The notes beneath the pieces were generated by a model that did not search any database, had not been told where the DNA came from, and saw only the letters and a program-made list of their open reading frames with translations. 42,821 bases of DNA from Pseudobutyrivibrio sp. (lineage in GTDB: Bacteria > Bacillota > Clostridia > Lachnospirales > Lachnospiraceae): NCBI GenBank assembly GCA_024681435.1, contig JAILAV010000179.1:1-42821 (forward strand), given 5' to 3'. Positions within the stretch are counted from its first letter, which is position 1. The number at the start of each line of letters is the position of its first letter. A program made the position numbers and the translations under genes. Shown here piece by piece: positions 33,588 through 42,498 of this stretch.

Positions 33588-34358
33588 ATGGAAAAGAAAA
33601 AAATATCCGCGCTAGTCATTGCTATTTGCACTATTTCTATTACATCTTGTGGCGTGGAACAAATAGTAGATAATGGACAAAATGATACACAGCAAGAAAC
33701 AAGTGCAATGGAAGAGCCATCACCTGTAGTAGAAGATGCAGCTCAAAATACAGATGATAATGTTGTTATTGAAATTACAGAAGGATATGTTAATTCGCCT
33801 GAATTTCAAGAAGCATTTGACAGTAATATAAGGATTGGCGGGCCGTATCATCCGGCAGGTGCTGCTGAGGTTACTGAATATAGCGATTGGCAGGAAGCAT
33901 ATGATGCTTTGATTCAGGATTTGAATTCGGAAGGTGATTCTATTGATCCTAAGATGATATATGTAAACGATGATGATATTCCTGAAATGGTATATGAGCC
34001 TTCAGAGAACAATATGATTATTGCAACTTTTGATGGAGAATACATTAATCTATTTAGTAGTAAGTTATCATCTATGAGTTACATTGAAAAGGCAAATAAT
34101 CTTTATGCTACAGAGCGAGTTGGTGCCTACTATGACGATTATGTAGTTGCAATTAAGGATGGCGCATGGGTTCAAATTGCCTATGGAGTTAGAGGTCCTA
34201 TTGATGAGTGGGCAGAGGATAGCTTTGATGAAAATGGTGAGCCAATTATTTCATATTGGTTACTTAATGACGTGGAGCTTAAATCTCAAGAAGATTATGA
34301 TAATGAATTTAAAAAGTTTTATGACCCTGCATATGCAAAGGCTGTAGAAATGGAATAA
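33588..34358 (+). CDS. Lipoprotein of unknown function (256 aa)
   Basis: The N-terminus MEKKKISALVIAICTISITSC has a lipobox-like ITSC, so it is probably lipidated at C21 and held on the outer face of the membrane. A ~35-residue acidic, Gln/Thr-rich linker leads to an acidic globular domain (ITEGYVNSPEFQEAFDSN, then WQEAYDALIQDL, then YVNDDDIPEMVYEPSENN). The DDDIPEMVY part resembles the calcium-loop-like D-x-D-x-PE motif seen in many clostridial lipoproteins with no known role. ATG at 33588 is chosen because GGAGGGG lies 4 bases upstream. A TATAAT-like box sits at about 33550. A terminator follows. Confidence 0.82.
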   Translation: MEKKKISALVIAICTISITSCGVEQIVDNGQNDTQQETSAMEEPSPVVEDAAQNTDDNVVIEITEGYVNSPEFQEAFDSNIRIGGPYHPAGAAEVTEYSDWQEAYDALIQDLNSEGDSIDPKMIYVNDDDIPEMVYEPSENNMIIATFDGEYINLFSSKLSSMSYIEKANNLYATERVGAYYDDYVVAIKDGAWVQIAYGVRGPIDEWAEDSFDENGEPIISYWLLNDVELKSQEDYDNEFKKFYDPAYAKAVEME

Positions 34359-34370
34359 ACTATTAAACCT

Positions 34371-34412
34371 AAAAGCAAGTCGGTTACCAAGTGTAGCTGA
34401 CCTGCTTTTTTT
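34371..34412 (+). terminator. Terminator after the lipoprotein gene
   Basis: AAAAGCA/TGCTTTT and GTC/GAC with further pairs form a long imperfect hairpin followed by a T-tract. The T-tract runs straight into the next promoter's repeat box. Confidence 0.85.
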
Positions 34413-34417
34413 ATTTC

Positions 34418-34447
34418 AAGGTTAATTTAAGATTGCGATTTTATACT
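34418..34447 (+). promoter_or_regulatory. Response-regulator-type box and promoter before the small protein/RR/HK operon
   Basis: AAGGTT (34418) and AAGATT (34429), 11 bp apart, replace a normal -35 sequence; TATACT (34442-34447) is the -10. The whole TTCAAGGTTA-to-minus-10 layout recurs at 36940-36969 before the RND genes. Two direct repeats at one-helical-turn spacing are the usual binding site of OmpR/PhoB-class regulators. Confidence 0.75.
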
Positions 34448-34490
34448 GATTAAAATAGTTATTTCTAAAATCATAAGGAAGGTGAAAATC

Positions 34491-34922
34491 ATGGAAATTA
34501 GTATAATTACAAATGGAACTGAGATGATGACAAAAACAGATCAAAACACAACAAAAGCAAAAGTGGAAAACAAAGAAGTATCACAAAAGGTTGATTCAGA
34601 AAATGGCTTAGAATTAAGCAAAGCTGAGAACCCAAAAACTAAAGGAGACTCATTGGAAATGAGTGATAAGTACAATTTTATTAGCAAGGATGGTGATACT
34701 GTAGAATTATCAGAAACTGCTGAATCTATGAATGATTCAGAAGAATCTGATGATGGTATTATTAAACCTAAAAAGAAAATTATATCTGAAGGAAACATGA
34801 AGCTTGCTAAAACAAGTATTTCAGATGCAACATTAGCTAAAATGTCAAAAGCTAAATTACAACAATTATTGGCAGCAGGACAAATTAGTAGGCAGCAATA
34901 TAACAAAGCAGTAAAGAAATAA
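34491..34922 (+). CDS. Small acidic protein with SHOCT-like C-terminus, first gene of the two-component operon (143 aa)
   Basis: I do not recognise the whole protein. Residues ~20-95 are polar and probably disordered, and contain three similar short elements (GLELSKAEN, DSLEMSDKY, DTVELSETAES). The last ~30 residues, KAKLQQLLAAGQISRQQYNKAVKK, look like a SHOCT short C-terminal domain. The DTVELS element is also reminiscent of FlgM, but that is a weak similarity. No signal peptide. ATG at 34491 is chosen since AAGGAAGGTG lies just upstream and the track's GTG lies within it. It is preceded by the response-regulator-type promoter and has no terminator before the RR gene, so it is likely part of the circuit. 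Confidence 0.72.
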   Translation: MEISIITNGTEMMTKTDQNTTKAKVENKEVSQKVDSENGLELSKAENPKTKGDSLEMSDKYNFISKDGDTVELSETAESMNDSEESDDGIIKPKKKIISEGNMKLAKTSISDATLAKMSKAKLQQLLAAGQISRQQYNKAVKK

Positions 34923-34996
34923 AAGTAGTGCTAGCAATATACCTAGGAGTAGACTTCAACCAAGGAGTTAAAGTAAAATGAGGTCAGGAGGCTATT

Positions 34997-35671
34997 ATGA
35001 GAGTATTAATAGTTGAGGATGAAAAAGAAATTGCAGATGGTGTAGCGGGGATATTGAATGGAGAGGGATATAATACCGATGCTGTCTATGATGGAGAAGA
35101 TGGACTGGACTATATTCTTTATGGCTTTTACGATATTATTCTTTTAGATGTAATGTTGCCAGGTCTTAATGGTTTTGATATTTTGAAAAAAATCAGAGAT
35201 AAGGGAATAAGCACACCTGTAATTATGTTAACTGCAAAGTCCCAAGTGGAAGATAAAATCCAGGGGCTAAATCTTGGCGCTGATGATTATTTAACAAAGC
35301 CTTTTGATGCTGGGGAGTTACTTGCTAGAATACGAGCTAGAATAAGGAATACCGCTGATCTTTCAGAAAATGTTTTATCGGCATACGATATCAGCATTGA
35401 TACTTCTACATATCAGTTAAAGAAAGGGGATAAAGCTATCAAACTTTCTAAAACTGAGTATCAAATGTTGGAATGTCTGATGATGAATAAAGGCCAGATT
35501 TTGCCAAAGAATACCATAATTAATAAAGTATGGGGATTTGATGAATCTGGTGATTATAATAATCTTGAAGTATATGTTTCTTTCTTGCGTAAGAAATTGA
35601 AGTTTGTTGGTGCCAGTGCTTGCATAGTAACGCAAAAAGGCGTGGGATATAGTTTGAATGCAGGAGTGTGA
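34997..35671 (+). CDS. OmpR/PhoB-family response regulator (224 aa)
   Basis: The receiver domain (1-~115) has the acidic pair in VEDEKE, phospho-acceptor D51 (LLDVMLPGLNGFD), the T/S in MLTAKS and K in LTKPFD. The winged-helix DNA-binding domain (~130-224) has LSKTEYQMLECLMMNKG and VYVSFLRKKL, ending VTQKGVGYSLN. CAGGAGG lies before the ATG. The histidine kinase starts 3 bases after its stop, so the pair is co-translated. It probably controls its own operon and the RND pump through the AAGGTT repeats. Confidence 0.96.
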   Translation: MRVLIVEDEKEIADGVAGILNGEGYNTDAVYDGEDGLDYILYGFYDIILLDVMLPGLNGFDILKKIRDKGISTPVIMLTAKSQVEDKIQGLNLGADDYLTKPFDAGELLARIRARIRNTADLSENVLSAYDISIDTSTYQLKKGDKAIKLSKTEYQMLECLMMNKGQILPKNTIINKVWGFDESGDYNNLEVYVSFLRKKLKFVGASACIVTQKGVGYSLNAGV

Positions 35672-35674
35672 TAA

Positions 35675-36877
35675 ATGGTTTCTGATTTAAGAAAAAAATT
35701 TGTTATAGTCACGACCACACTGATGATTGTTATTTTTGGTGCTTTTTTTATAGTGACTCAAATAGCTAACTTATATTGGACCAAGGTTGACACAGCAGAC
35801 TTTTTATATACTCTTGCGTATAGCGATTTCTTTCTTACAGATATTGATGGTTCTGTGGAGGATACTATAGAAACTATTATAGAGGAAGATAATCCAATCT
35901 TTGGAATTATAGTGGATAAAGCTGGAAATATGTTATCTTCCAAGACTGTTGGAAATTCGGCAAGGCCTACAATTTCACAGACTACTATAGCTAATATATT
36001 AAAAGCTGATACTAAAGAATATAGGATAAACAGTTATGTTTATGCAAGAAGACAACTAGAAGATGAGAAGACACTTATCGTAATTACGGATACATCTATT
36101 GATGATAATTTCACTACGAAATTGATTAGCACAATTGGAATAGCTATTTGTGGAATTATCATATTAGTATTAATTACATTTTATCTTTCAAGATTTGTAA
36201 CGGAGCCAGCTAAGGCAGCTTTACTTAGAGAAAAACAATTCATCTCAGATGCCAGTCACGAATTGAAAACTCCTCTTGGAGCTATTAGCATTAATGCACA
36301 GGCATTGAGTGCAAATATGCCAGAGAACATATATACAAGAAATATAATCAATGAATCAAATAGGATGGCAAGATTGATCGAAAAGTTACTTACTCTTTCA
36401 AAATTTGATGAGGGTAATATATCTTCTCAAGAAAAAATATCTTTATCTAATTTGGCTTATGAAATATTTCTTACATATGAAAGTTTGGCATTTGAAAAGG
36501 GCTTTACATACAACTACGAAATTGAAAATGATATAGATATTATTGGAAACGCGGATGAAATAAGGCAGTTAATGACAATACTTGTGGATAATGCTATTAA
36601 GAACACCAATGAAAACGGTTCTATAGAGATATGTTGCAAAAGTGTTAATGGTGAAGTTGAGCTGGTTGTAAAAAATACAGGTGTAGGTATAAGTGAAGAG
36701 GATTTGCCTCATGTATTTGAGCGTTTTTATACTTCTGATACATCAAGGAGTAATAAAAGCTTTGGGCTGGGACTTGCCATTGCAAATGCTATAGTAAAAG
36801 AACACAATGGTAAGCTTCAAGTTAGCAGTATACAAAATCAATATACAGAGTTTACCGCAAGCTTTAAAACAATTTAA
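35675..36877 (+). CDS. Sensor histidine kinase (400 aa)
   Basis: Membrane sensor with TM1 at ~9-31 and an extracytoplasmic sensor of ~115 residues (TADFLYTLAYSDF to DTSIDDNFTTK). TM2 is at ~149-172. The HisKA domain has phospho-acceptor H195 (SDASHELKTPLGA), followed by HATPase_c with the N box (LVDNAIKNT), G1 (NTGVGISEEDL), F box (ERFYTSD) and G2 (SFGLGLAIA). No HAMP domain is obvious between TM2 and the dimerisation helix. The stimulus is unknown. Its position before a pump under the same box suggests it senses a toxic or envelope signal relieved by efflux. Confidence 0.95.
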   Translation: MVSDLRKKFVIVTTTLMIVIFGAFFIVTQIANLYWTKVDTADFLYTLAYSDFFLTDIDGSVEDTIETIIEEDNPIFGIIVDKAGNMLSSKTVGNSARPTISQTTIANILKADTKEYRINSYVYARRQLEDEKTLIVITDTSIDDNFTTKLISTIGIAICGIIILVLITFYLSRFVTEPAKAALLREKQFISDASHELKTPLGAISINAQALSANMPENIYTRNIINESNRMARLIEKLLTLSKFDEGNISSQEKISLSNLAYEIFLTYESLAFEKGFTYNYEIENDIDIIGNADEIRQLMTILVDNAIKNTNENGSIEICCKSVNGEVELVVKNTGVGISEEDLPHVFERFYTSDTSRSNKSFGLGLAIANAIVKEHNGKLQVSSIQNQYTEFTASFKTI

Positions 36878-36891
36878 GAATAGGTTTTACA

Positions 36892-36938
36892 AGGGCATTG
36901 TAGCTAGTGAAAAATCACTTGTTACAATGCTCTTTTTT
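36892..36938 (+). terminator. Terminator after the histidine kinase gene
   Basis: AGGGCATTGTA and TACAATGCTCT pair over 11 bp (one G-U), with a small inner stem (AGTGA/TCACT), then TTTTTT. Confidence 0.9.
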
Positions 36939-36939
36939 C

Positions 36940-36969
36940 AAGGTTATTTTAAGGTTGCCCTATTATCAT
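36940..36969 (+). promoter_or_regulatory. Response-regulator-type box and promoter before the RND efflux operon
   Basis: AAGGTT (36940) and AAGGTT (36951), 11 bp apart, with TATCAT (36964-36969) exactly 13 bases after the start of the second repeat, as at the sister site 34418-34447. No TTGACA-like -35 is present, so activation by a bound regulator is expected. Confidence 0.78.
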
Positions 36970-37000
36970 ACACAAGGATATACAGAAAGGAGCTGAAAAA

Positions 37001-38674
37001 GTGAAGAATTATAAATATTTAAAACGAATATCTTCTGTTTTATTATTAGCCACTATTCTTTTATCTGGATGTGGAAGTGAAGAAGAGAATGTTGAAGAAA
37101 CAAAGATAGATGTCGAAGCAGAAAGTCCTACAGTAAAGAGCATATCTCAAATGGGAAGCTTTATAGGTACCATAGAGACTGAAGAAAAAATATCTGTTAT
37201 ACCAAATCTTTCGGGAAAGGTAACTGCATTAAATTATAAGGTTGGAGATCATGTTAATGCTGGAGATGTTTTGTTTACCTTAGATGATCGTGAATATCAG
37301 ATAGAAAAGAGAACTGCTGAAGCTAACGTAAGAGCTGCAAGCGCCACTTTAGATGCACAAAATATAAGAAATCGAGAAGTTCAGGTTGCAGCTAATGAGG
37401 CAATAGGTTCTGCTGATGCAAAATCAATTGAACTAAAGAATTCAATTAATAATTCGGCAAGAGAGGAGGAAAACTCTCGTAGAAAACGTGATAGCTACAA
37501 TAGCGCAGCTAATTCTTACAAGGATGAAGAGAATAGAATTAGTAAAATGAAAGGTGAGGCTGACAATCGTATTAACAGCGCTAATTCTAAAATTAGTGAA
37601 TTAAATTCTATTAAAAGTGTATACGATGAAATATCTTCCTCAGATGACCCTGCGACAGTTGCAAAAAATAATGGAGTTGATGAAAGTGATATAGGTTCAT
37701 CAACAGATGCATCAGAGATAGCAAATATATATTTAAGCAAAAAAACACAATATAGCTCTGTGGATGAAATTACATCAGCTATAGATAGTGCTGCGGAAGA
37801 AGTAAAAACAGCTGAGAATGAAAAGAAAGAATTGGAAAGTTCTTACAATAATGCAGTTGTATCACGAGTTGAGGCTGAAGCTAATGCAAATATAGAAAGC
37901 TCCAATATGACATCAGCCCAGGAGGCTAAAAAGCTTGCAAATAGAGCTAGTCAGGATTATGAGAATTATACAAAGAAATCATTGATTTCAGATGCGCAGG
38001 CTAAAGTTGCAGAAGGAAATGCAACTAAAATCACAAATGAGTCTGCTGTTACAACATCAACATCAGAACTTGAAGCTGCAAATTTAAAAATAGAGAACAC
38101 AGTAATAAAAGCTCCTATAAGTGGAATTATACAAGAAATAAATGTAAAGCAGTTTGAGGTGGCATCTGATCAGTCTGTTGCAGTTGTTATTTCAAATCCT
38201 GCAGCAAAAAAAGCGGTGTTCTATGTTACAGAGGAAGTAAAGAACAATGTAAAAGTAGGCCAGAAGGTTCTCATAACAAAAAATGACACAGAGTATGATG
38301 CTCAGGTTGCTAATGTAGCAAATACGCTTGATGAACAAAAGAAATTGTATAAAGTTAGCGCTACATTATCTGCAGATGCGCAAGCTGCATTTGATACTGG
38401 TCAGAATGTAAAGCTTTCTACAAGTATTAAAACTGATAACGATGCCACAACTATACCTGTTGGTGCAGTTTATTATAGTGAAGGCAAAGCCTATGTTTAT
38501 ACAGTTGAAAAGAATAAGGCTATAAAGAAGGATATAGAAGTTGGTATTGTGGATAAAAATGATGCAGAAGTTATTTCGGGCTTGACACAAAAGGACAAGG
38601 TAATTTCTAACTGGTCATCTCAGTTAAAGGATCAATCAGATGTTAATGTTAAGAAGAAAGTAGAAAAATCATGA
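37001..38674 (+). CDS. RND efflux adaptor lipoprotein (HlyD/MFP family, 557 aa)
   Basis: Membrane-fusion partner of the RND pump. Signal sequence with lipobox ILLSGC (C near 24) anchors it to the outer membrane face. The lipoyl/barrel start (ISVIPNLSGKVTALNYKVGDHVNAGDVLF) is followed by an unusually long, charged helical region (~100-350) predicted as a coiled-coil hairpin. The second lipoyl half follows (IENTVIKAPISGIIQEINVKQFEV), then beta-barrel and membrane-proximal domains (VGQKVLITKNDTEYDAQV, AVYYSEGKAYVYTVE). Adaptors of this family are usually 350-450 aa, so the hairpin is long. GTG start with AAGGAG 8 bases upstream. It overlaps the pump gene by four bases (ATGA). Confidence 0.92.
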   Translation: MKNYKYLKRISSVLLLATILLSGCGSEEENVEETKIDVEAESPTVKSISQMGSFIGTIETEEKISVIPNLSGKVTALNYKVGDHVNAGDVLFTLDDREYQIEKRTAEANVRAASATLDAQNIRNREVQVAANEAIGSADAKSIELKNSINNSAREEENSRRKRDSYNSAANSYKDEENRISKMKGEADNRINSANSKISELNSIKSVYDEISSSDDPATVAKNNGVDESDIGSSTDASEIANIYLSKKTQYSSVDEITSAIDSAAEEVKTAENEKKELESSYNNAVVSRVEAEANANIESSNMTSAQEAKKLANRASQDYENYTKKSLISDAQAKVAEGNATKITNESAVTTSTSELEAANLKIENTVIKAPISGIIQEINVKQFEVASDQSVAVVISNPAAKKAVFYVTEEVKNNVKVGQKVLITKNDTEYDAQVANVANTLDEQKKLYKVSATLSADAQAAFDTGQNVKLSTSIKTDNDATTIPVGAVYYSEGKAYVYTVEKNKAIKKDIEVGIVDKNDAEVISGLTQKDKVISNWSSQLKDQSDVNVKKKVEKS

Positions 38675-41600
38675 GAAAGTTTATAAAAACAGTTTTGGAA
38701 CGCCCAGTTGCTGTAGTTGTTAGTGTAGTCGCGCTTATTCTATTCGGTGTTAGTTCCATGACTGGTATGTCTTTGGAATTATATCCCCAGACAAGTTATC
38801 CAATGCTATTTGTTAGTACGATGTATCCTCAGGCAGGCCCTGAGGAAATAGAAAGACTTATTACACAAAAAATTGAAGAGTCTTGTGGAACTTTATCTGG
38901 ACTAAAAGAAATGTCCTCTACATCAAGTGCAGGAATGTCTGAGGTTACATTTCAATTTGCCTATGGCACGGATTTAGGAACGGCTCGAACTCAATTACAG
39001 GAAGCTCTTGAAGATGCAAAAATGGAATTTCCTGAAGGAGTTCAATCTCCTAGTATTGTATCAATGAATAATACAGCAGATGCGGCTATATCAATATCAA
39101 TTGAATCTAGCAAGAAGAATGTTGATGTACGTTCATTAGTTAAGCAACAGGTTGTTCCTGAACTCAAGAAGATAAATGATGCAGCAGCTGTAAAATGGTA
39201 TGGTGGTAATGAAAGATATATTTCGGTAGAGTTACATCCTGAATTGGTTGGACAATACAATCTTGATATTGGTAGTATTTCAGATATGATAGCTGCTGCG
39301 AACATGGAAGCTGCAGCAGGACAAGTTGCATATGGTAATCAAAATCTTAATGTAAGTGCTAAGGTTAAATATGCAGATGTCGACGCTTTGAAAAATATAC
39401 CTATATCTTTAAAAACAGGAGAAGTAATTCATTTAAGAGATATTGCAAATGTCCATTATGGAGATATGGAGCCAGATAGTTATAGCCGATTTAATGGTAA
39501 GGACAACATATCTGTTGATATAACAAAAAAACAAAAAGCTAATGTTATTTCGCTATCTAAGGATGTTAAAAATGTCCTTGAGAGAATTAAAGAGAAAAAT
39601 CCTGATTTGAATATTGAGGTAATATTTGATTCAAGTGAAACTATTGTAAAATCCATCAAATCTATCGGGCAGACACTGTTCCTTGGTGTAGGGTTATCAA
39701 TGCTTGTACTATTCATATTCTTTGGAGATTTAAAAGCAAGTTTGATAGTAGGAAGTTCGATGCCTATATCATTGTTGGCGACATTTATTTTGATGAATAA
39801 AATGGGATTTACTCTAAATCTTATAACTATGAGTGCGCTAGTTATTGGTATAGGTATGATGGTTGATAATGCAATCGTTGTCATAGAAATGTGTTTCAGA
39901 AAGCGCGATGAAGGATTTAGTTTTAAAGAAGCAGCCTATGAAGGAACATCCCTTATTGTAAATTCCGTTTTAGCATCCACATTGACATCAGTTGTAGTAT
40001 ACTTACCACTTGCTGGTTTGCAGGGAATGTCTGGACAAATGTATAGTCCTCTGGGATACACTATCGTATTTGCGTTAATGGCATCTTTAATATCAGCTAT
40101 TACACTTATTCCTTTGTGTTTCTCAAAATACAAGCCTGTGGAAAAGAAAGAGCTTCGAATTAATGAATTATTAGAAAAGCTTGGTAATTTATACCAACGA
40201 GGAATGCCAATAGTATTAAAGCACAGAATTGTAGTAATCGTCGTATCTCTTTCTTTAATGGTTACTTCAGCGCTTATAGCTACAAGATTGCAAATGGAGC
40301 TTATGGCTGCATCAGATGAAAAGCAGGTTTCTGTGGAACTTACATTTAAGCCGGGGCTGGATCTTAAGATCATGGACGAAATTACTAAGCACTTTGAACA
40401 ATTTGTTTCAGCTGATAAGGAAGTTGAAAACTATAGTGCAATGGTTTCTAAGGAAGAAGCTAAATCTACTATTAATGCCTATATTAACAAGAAAACAAGA
40501 CATTCTACTCAGCAAATTATTGATAGATGGAATAAAGACCTTGCGCATTTTGATGACAGATGTGAATTCAAAGTAAGTTTGGCTGACCCAGAAGGAATGG
40601 GAGATATGGGCGGAGGAAATGTTGTAGAAATTGCGTTGAAGAGTAGTAATTTAGATAATTTAAAAGACGCTTCTAAACAAATCCAAGAACTAGTATCTAA
40701 AAAGCCAGGAGTATTAACGGTACAAAATACTTTATTGCAAGGTGGATTTAAAGCCGAGGTTGTTATTGACCCAGAGCTTGCACTTAGCCGTGGGTTTACA
40801 ACATCTCAATTAGGTGATCTTTTACGCCAAAAGGTATCTGGTAAAAAGGCTATAGATGTCACAGTTGATGATAGAAAATTTGATGTTATGGTGGAAGAGC
40901 CAAAAGAACTGAGAGGCGATATAGGGGCATTAGAAAATATGAGCTTTATGAACGAAAACGGTGATTTCGTTCCATTTAGCGAAATAGCCCATGTTGAGTA
41001 CAAGGATATTCCTCAGAATATCATTAGAACTAATGGCCAATATGAAGGAAGTATTAAGGTAACACTTCCGGCCAATAAAGTTCAAAAATTATCTGAAGAA
41101 ATTAAGAAAGAAGTTAAGGAAATTAGTTTACCTGATAATGTTAGCTTAGGAGAAACAAGAGCTGAAGAAAGCATGGAAGAAGAGTTCTCTGGCATAGGAA
41201 AAGCAATTTTTTCTGCTGTTTTCTTAGTATTTATGGTAATGGCTATACAGTTTGAGTCTATACGTAATTCACTTCTTGTTATGTTCTGTATACCATTTAG
41301 CGCAATTGGATCTATTCCATTGCTATTTATTACTAATACTAAGTTGAGTATGACTTCATTAATGGGATTTTTGATGTTGGCAGGTATCGTTGTTAATAAT
41401 GGTATTTTGCTTTTGGATACATCAAATGAAAATGCAAAGTCTATGCCAATGGAGGATGCAGTAATTTTGGCTGGAAAATCTCGATTAAGACCGATTCTTA
41501 TGACTACAATGACAACGATTTTATCAATGCTGCCAATGTGTATTTCCCGAGGCGGAAGCGAAGACTCAATGAAGGGCATGGCAATTGTTATTATTGGAGG

Positions 41601-41694
41601 TTTAACAGCATCAACAATACTTACATTTTTCCTTTTGCCAACTTTCTATTTAATTATTCAAAAGAAAAAGGTTAAGTACGCATATAATGAATAA
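38671..41694 (+). CDS. RND-family efflux transporter, HAE1/SwrC-like (1007 aa)
   Basis: A proton-driven 12-helix pump of the AcrB superfamily. TM1 (~12-32) is followed by a large external loop (YPQAGPEEIERLITQKIEE). TM2-TM6 include VIGIGMMVDNAIVVIEM, with the proton-relay Asp at 399; the second Asp of AcrB is Asn here, common in SwrC-like pumps. The second external loop has GETRAEESMEEEF, and the last helices have MLAGIVVNNGILLLDTSNE and RLRPILMTTMTTILSMLP. Length is normal. In Gram-positives such pumps export surfactants, bile-like compounds, lipids or drugs without an outer-membrane channel. Co-translated with its adaptor; likely controlled by the upstream two-component system. Confidence 0.96.
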   Translation: MRKFIKTVLERPVAVVVSVVALILFGVSSMTGMSLELYPQTSYPMLFVSTMYPQAGPEEIERLITQKIEESCGTLSGLKEMSSTSSAGMSEVTFQFAYGTDLGTARTQLQEALEDAKMEFPEGVQSPSIVSMNNTADAAISISIESSKKNVDVRSLVKQQVVPELKKINDAAAVKWYGGNERYISVELHPELVGQYNLDIGSISDMIAAANMEAAAGQVAYGNQNLNVSAKVKYADVDALKNIPISLKTGEVIHLRDIANVHYGDMEPDSYSRFNGKDNISVDITKKQKANVISLSKDVKNVLERIKEKNPDLNIEVIFDSSETIVKSIKSIGQTLFLGVGLSMLVLFIFFGDLKASLIVGSSMPISLLATFILMNKMGFTLNLITMSALVIGIGMMVDNAIVVIEMCFRKRDEGFSFKEAAYEGTSLIVNSVLASTLTSVVVYLPLAGLQGMSGQMYSPLGYTIVFALMASLISAITLIPLCFSKYKPVEKKELRINELLEKLGNLYQRGMPIVLKHRIVVIVVSLSLMVTSALIATRLQMELMAASDEKQVSVELTFKPGLDLKIMDEITKHFEQFVSADKEVENYSAMVSKEEAKSTINAYINKKTRHSTQQIIDRWNKDLAHFDDRCEFKVSLADPEGMGDMGGGNVVEIALKSSNLDNLKDASKQIQELVSKKPGVLTVQNTLLQGGFKAEVVIDPELALSRGFTTSQLGDLLRQKVSGKKAIDVTVDDRKFDVMVEEPKELRGDIGALENMSFMNENGDFVPFSEIAHVEYKDIPQNIIRTNGQYEGSIKVTLPANKVQKLSEEIKKEVKEISLPDNVSLGETRAEESMEEEFSGIGKAIFSAVFLVFMVMAIQFESIRNSLLVMFCIPFSAIGSIPLLFITNTKLSMTSLMGFLMLAGIVVNNGILLLDTSNENAKSMPMEDAVILAGKSRLRPILMTTMTTILSMLPMCISRGGSEDSMKGMAIVIIGGLTASTILTFFLLPTFYLIIQKKKVKYAYNE

Positions 41695-41757
41695 TGTTGT
41701 ATAATATTTTTATCTTAATCAGACTCTTTAAGAGTTATGAGATGGAGTATAGTAAAT

Positions 41758-42498
41758 ATGCTAAAAGATAAAGATATTAGAGAGCCGCTTTTTGAATTCT
41801 TAGAGATAGAGTACGGTAAAACTAGAATAATTGAAGAAAAAATGATGGGACAGTCAAGGGCAGATGTGATCATGGTTATCACCTCTGCCCTGGTTGGGTT
41901 AGAGATTAAATCAGATGCTGACACATACACTAGACTGGAAAGCCAGGTGAAGGACTATGACAAATACTTTGATTACAATATTGTTGTAGTAGGAAGTAGT
42001 CACGCTATGCATGTAGAAGAGCATGTGCCAGAACATTGGGGAATTATCACCGTAGATGAAATTGATGATAAGCCTGATTTTTATTTTCTTAGAAGACCAG
42101 CTATAAATAAGAAAATGAAACTTAATCGCAAGCTGGAATTGCTGTGGAGGCCAGAGTTATCGATTCTTCTTAATAAATTTAATATGCCTGCTTATGAGGC
42201 GAAAAGTAAAATATTTGTTAGGAAAAAACTAATAGAATGGACAAAGATGCCTCTTACCCAAGCTAATATTACCAGGATTAAAAGATCAGCTAAGGCAGAA
42301 GGAATAGAACCTGTAATTCCTGAATCAAGAATTAATCCCGATGATTTGAATAAAGAAATTAGTGAATTATTATTTGAACGAGATTATGAAAAGATGTTGG
42401 CCGAAATTGCAGAGTATCGAAAGCTTCATTCGCCAAGGAGAAGAGGACCGAAAAAAACCACTAGAATTAAGCGTGTTAGACGACTTAGTAAAAAATAA
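41758..42498 (+). CDS. sce7726-family protein, nuclease-like fold (246 aa)
   Basis: The N-terminal half fits the sce7726 family: MLKDKDIREPLFEFLE, then RADVIMVITSALVGLEIKSDADTYTRLESQ, then YDKYFDYNIVVVGSSH. The D-(x)n-ExK arrangement (RADV...LEIKSD) followed by a QxxxY-type QVKDY is characteristic of PD-(D/E)XK nuclease folds, so a DNA- or RNA-acting role is plausible but unproven. The C-terminal ~60 residues are basic (RRRGPKKTTRIKRVRRLSKK), fitting nucleic-acid contact. I prefer the ATG at 41758, since GGAG lies 10 bases upstream and the family typically begins near MLNDKDIRE. A TATAAT at 41700 may be its -10. Confidence 0.85.
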   Translation: MLKDKDIREPLFEFLEIEYGKTRIIEEKMMGQSRADVIMVITSALVGLEIKSDADTYTRLESQVKDYDKYFDYNIVVVGSSHAMHVEEHVPEHWGIITVDEIDDKPDFYFLRRPAINKKMKLNRKLELLWRPELSILLNKFNMPAYEAKSKIFVRKKLIEWTKMPLTQANITRIKRSAKAEGIEPVIPESRINPDDLNKEISELLFERDYEKMLAEIAEYRKLHSPRRRGPKKTTRIKRVRRLSKK

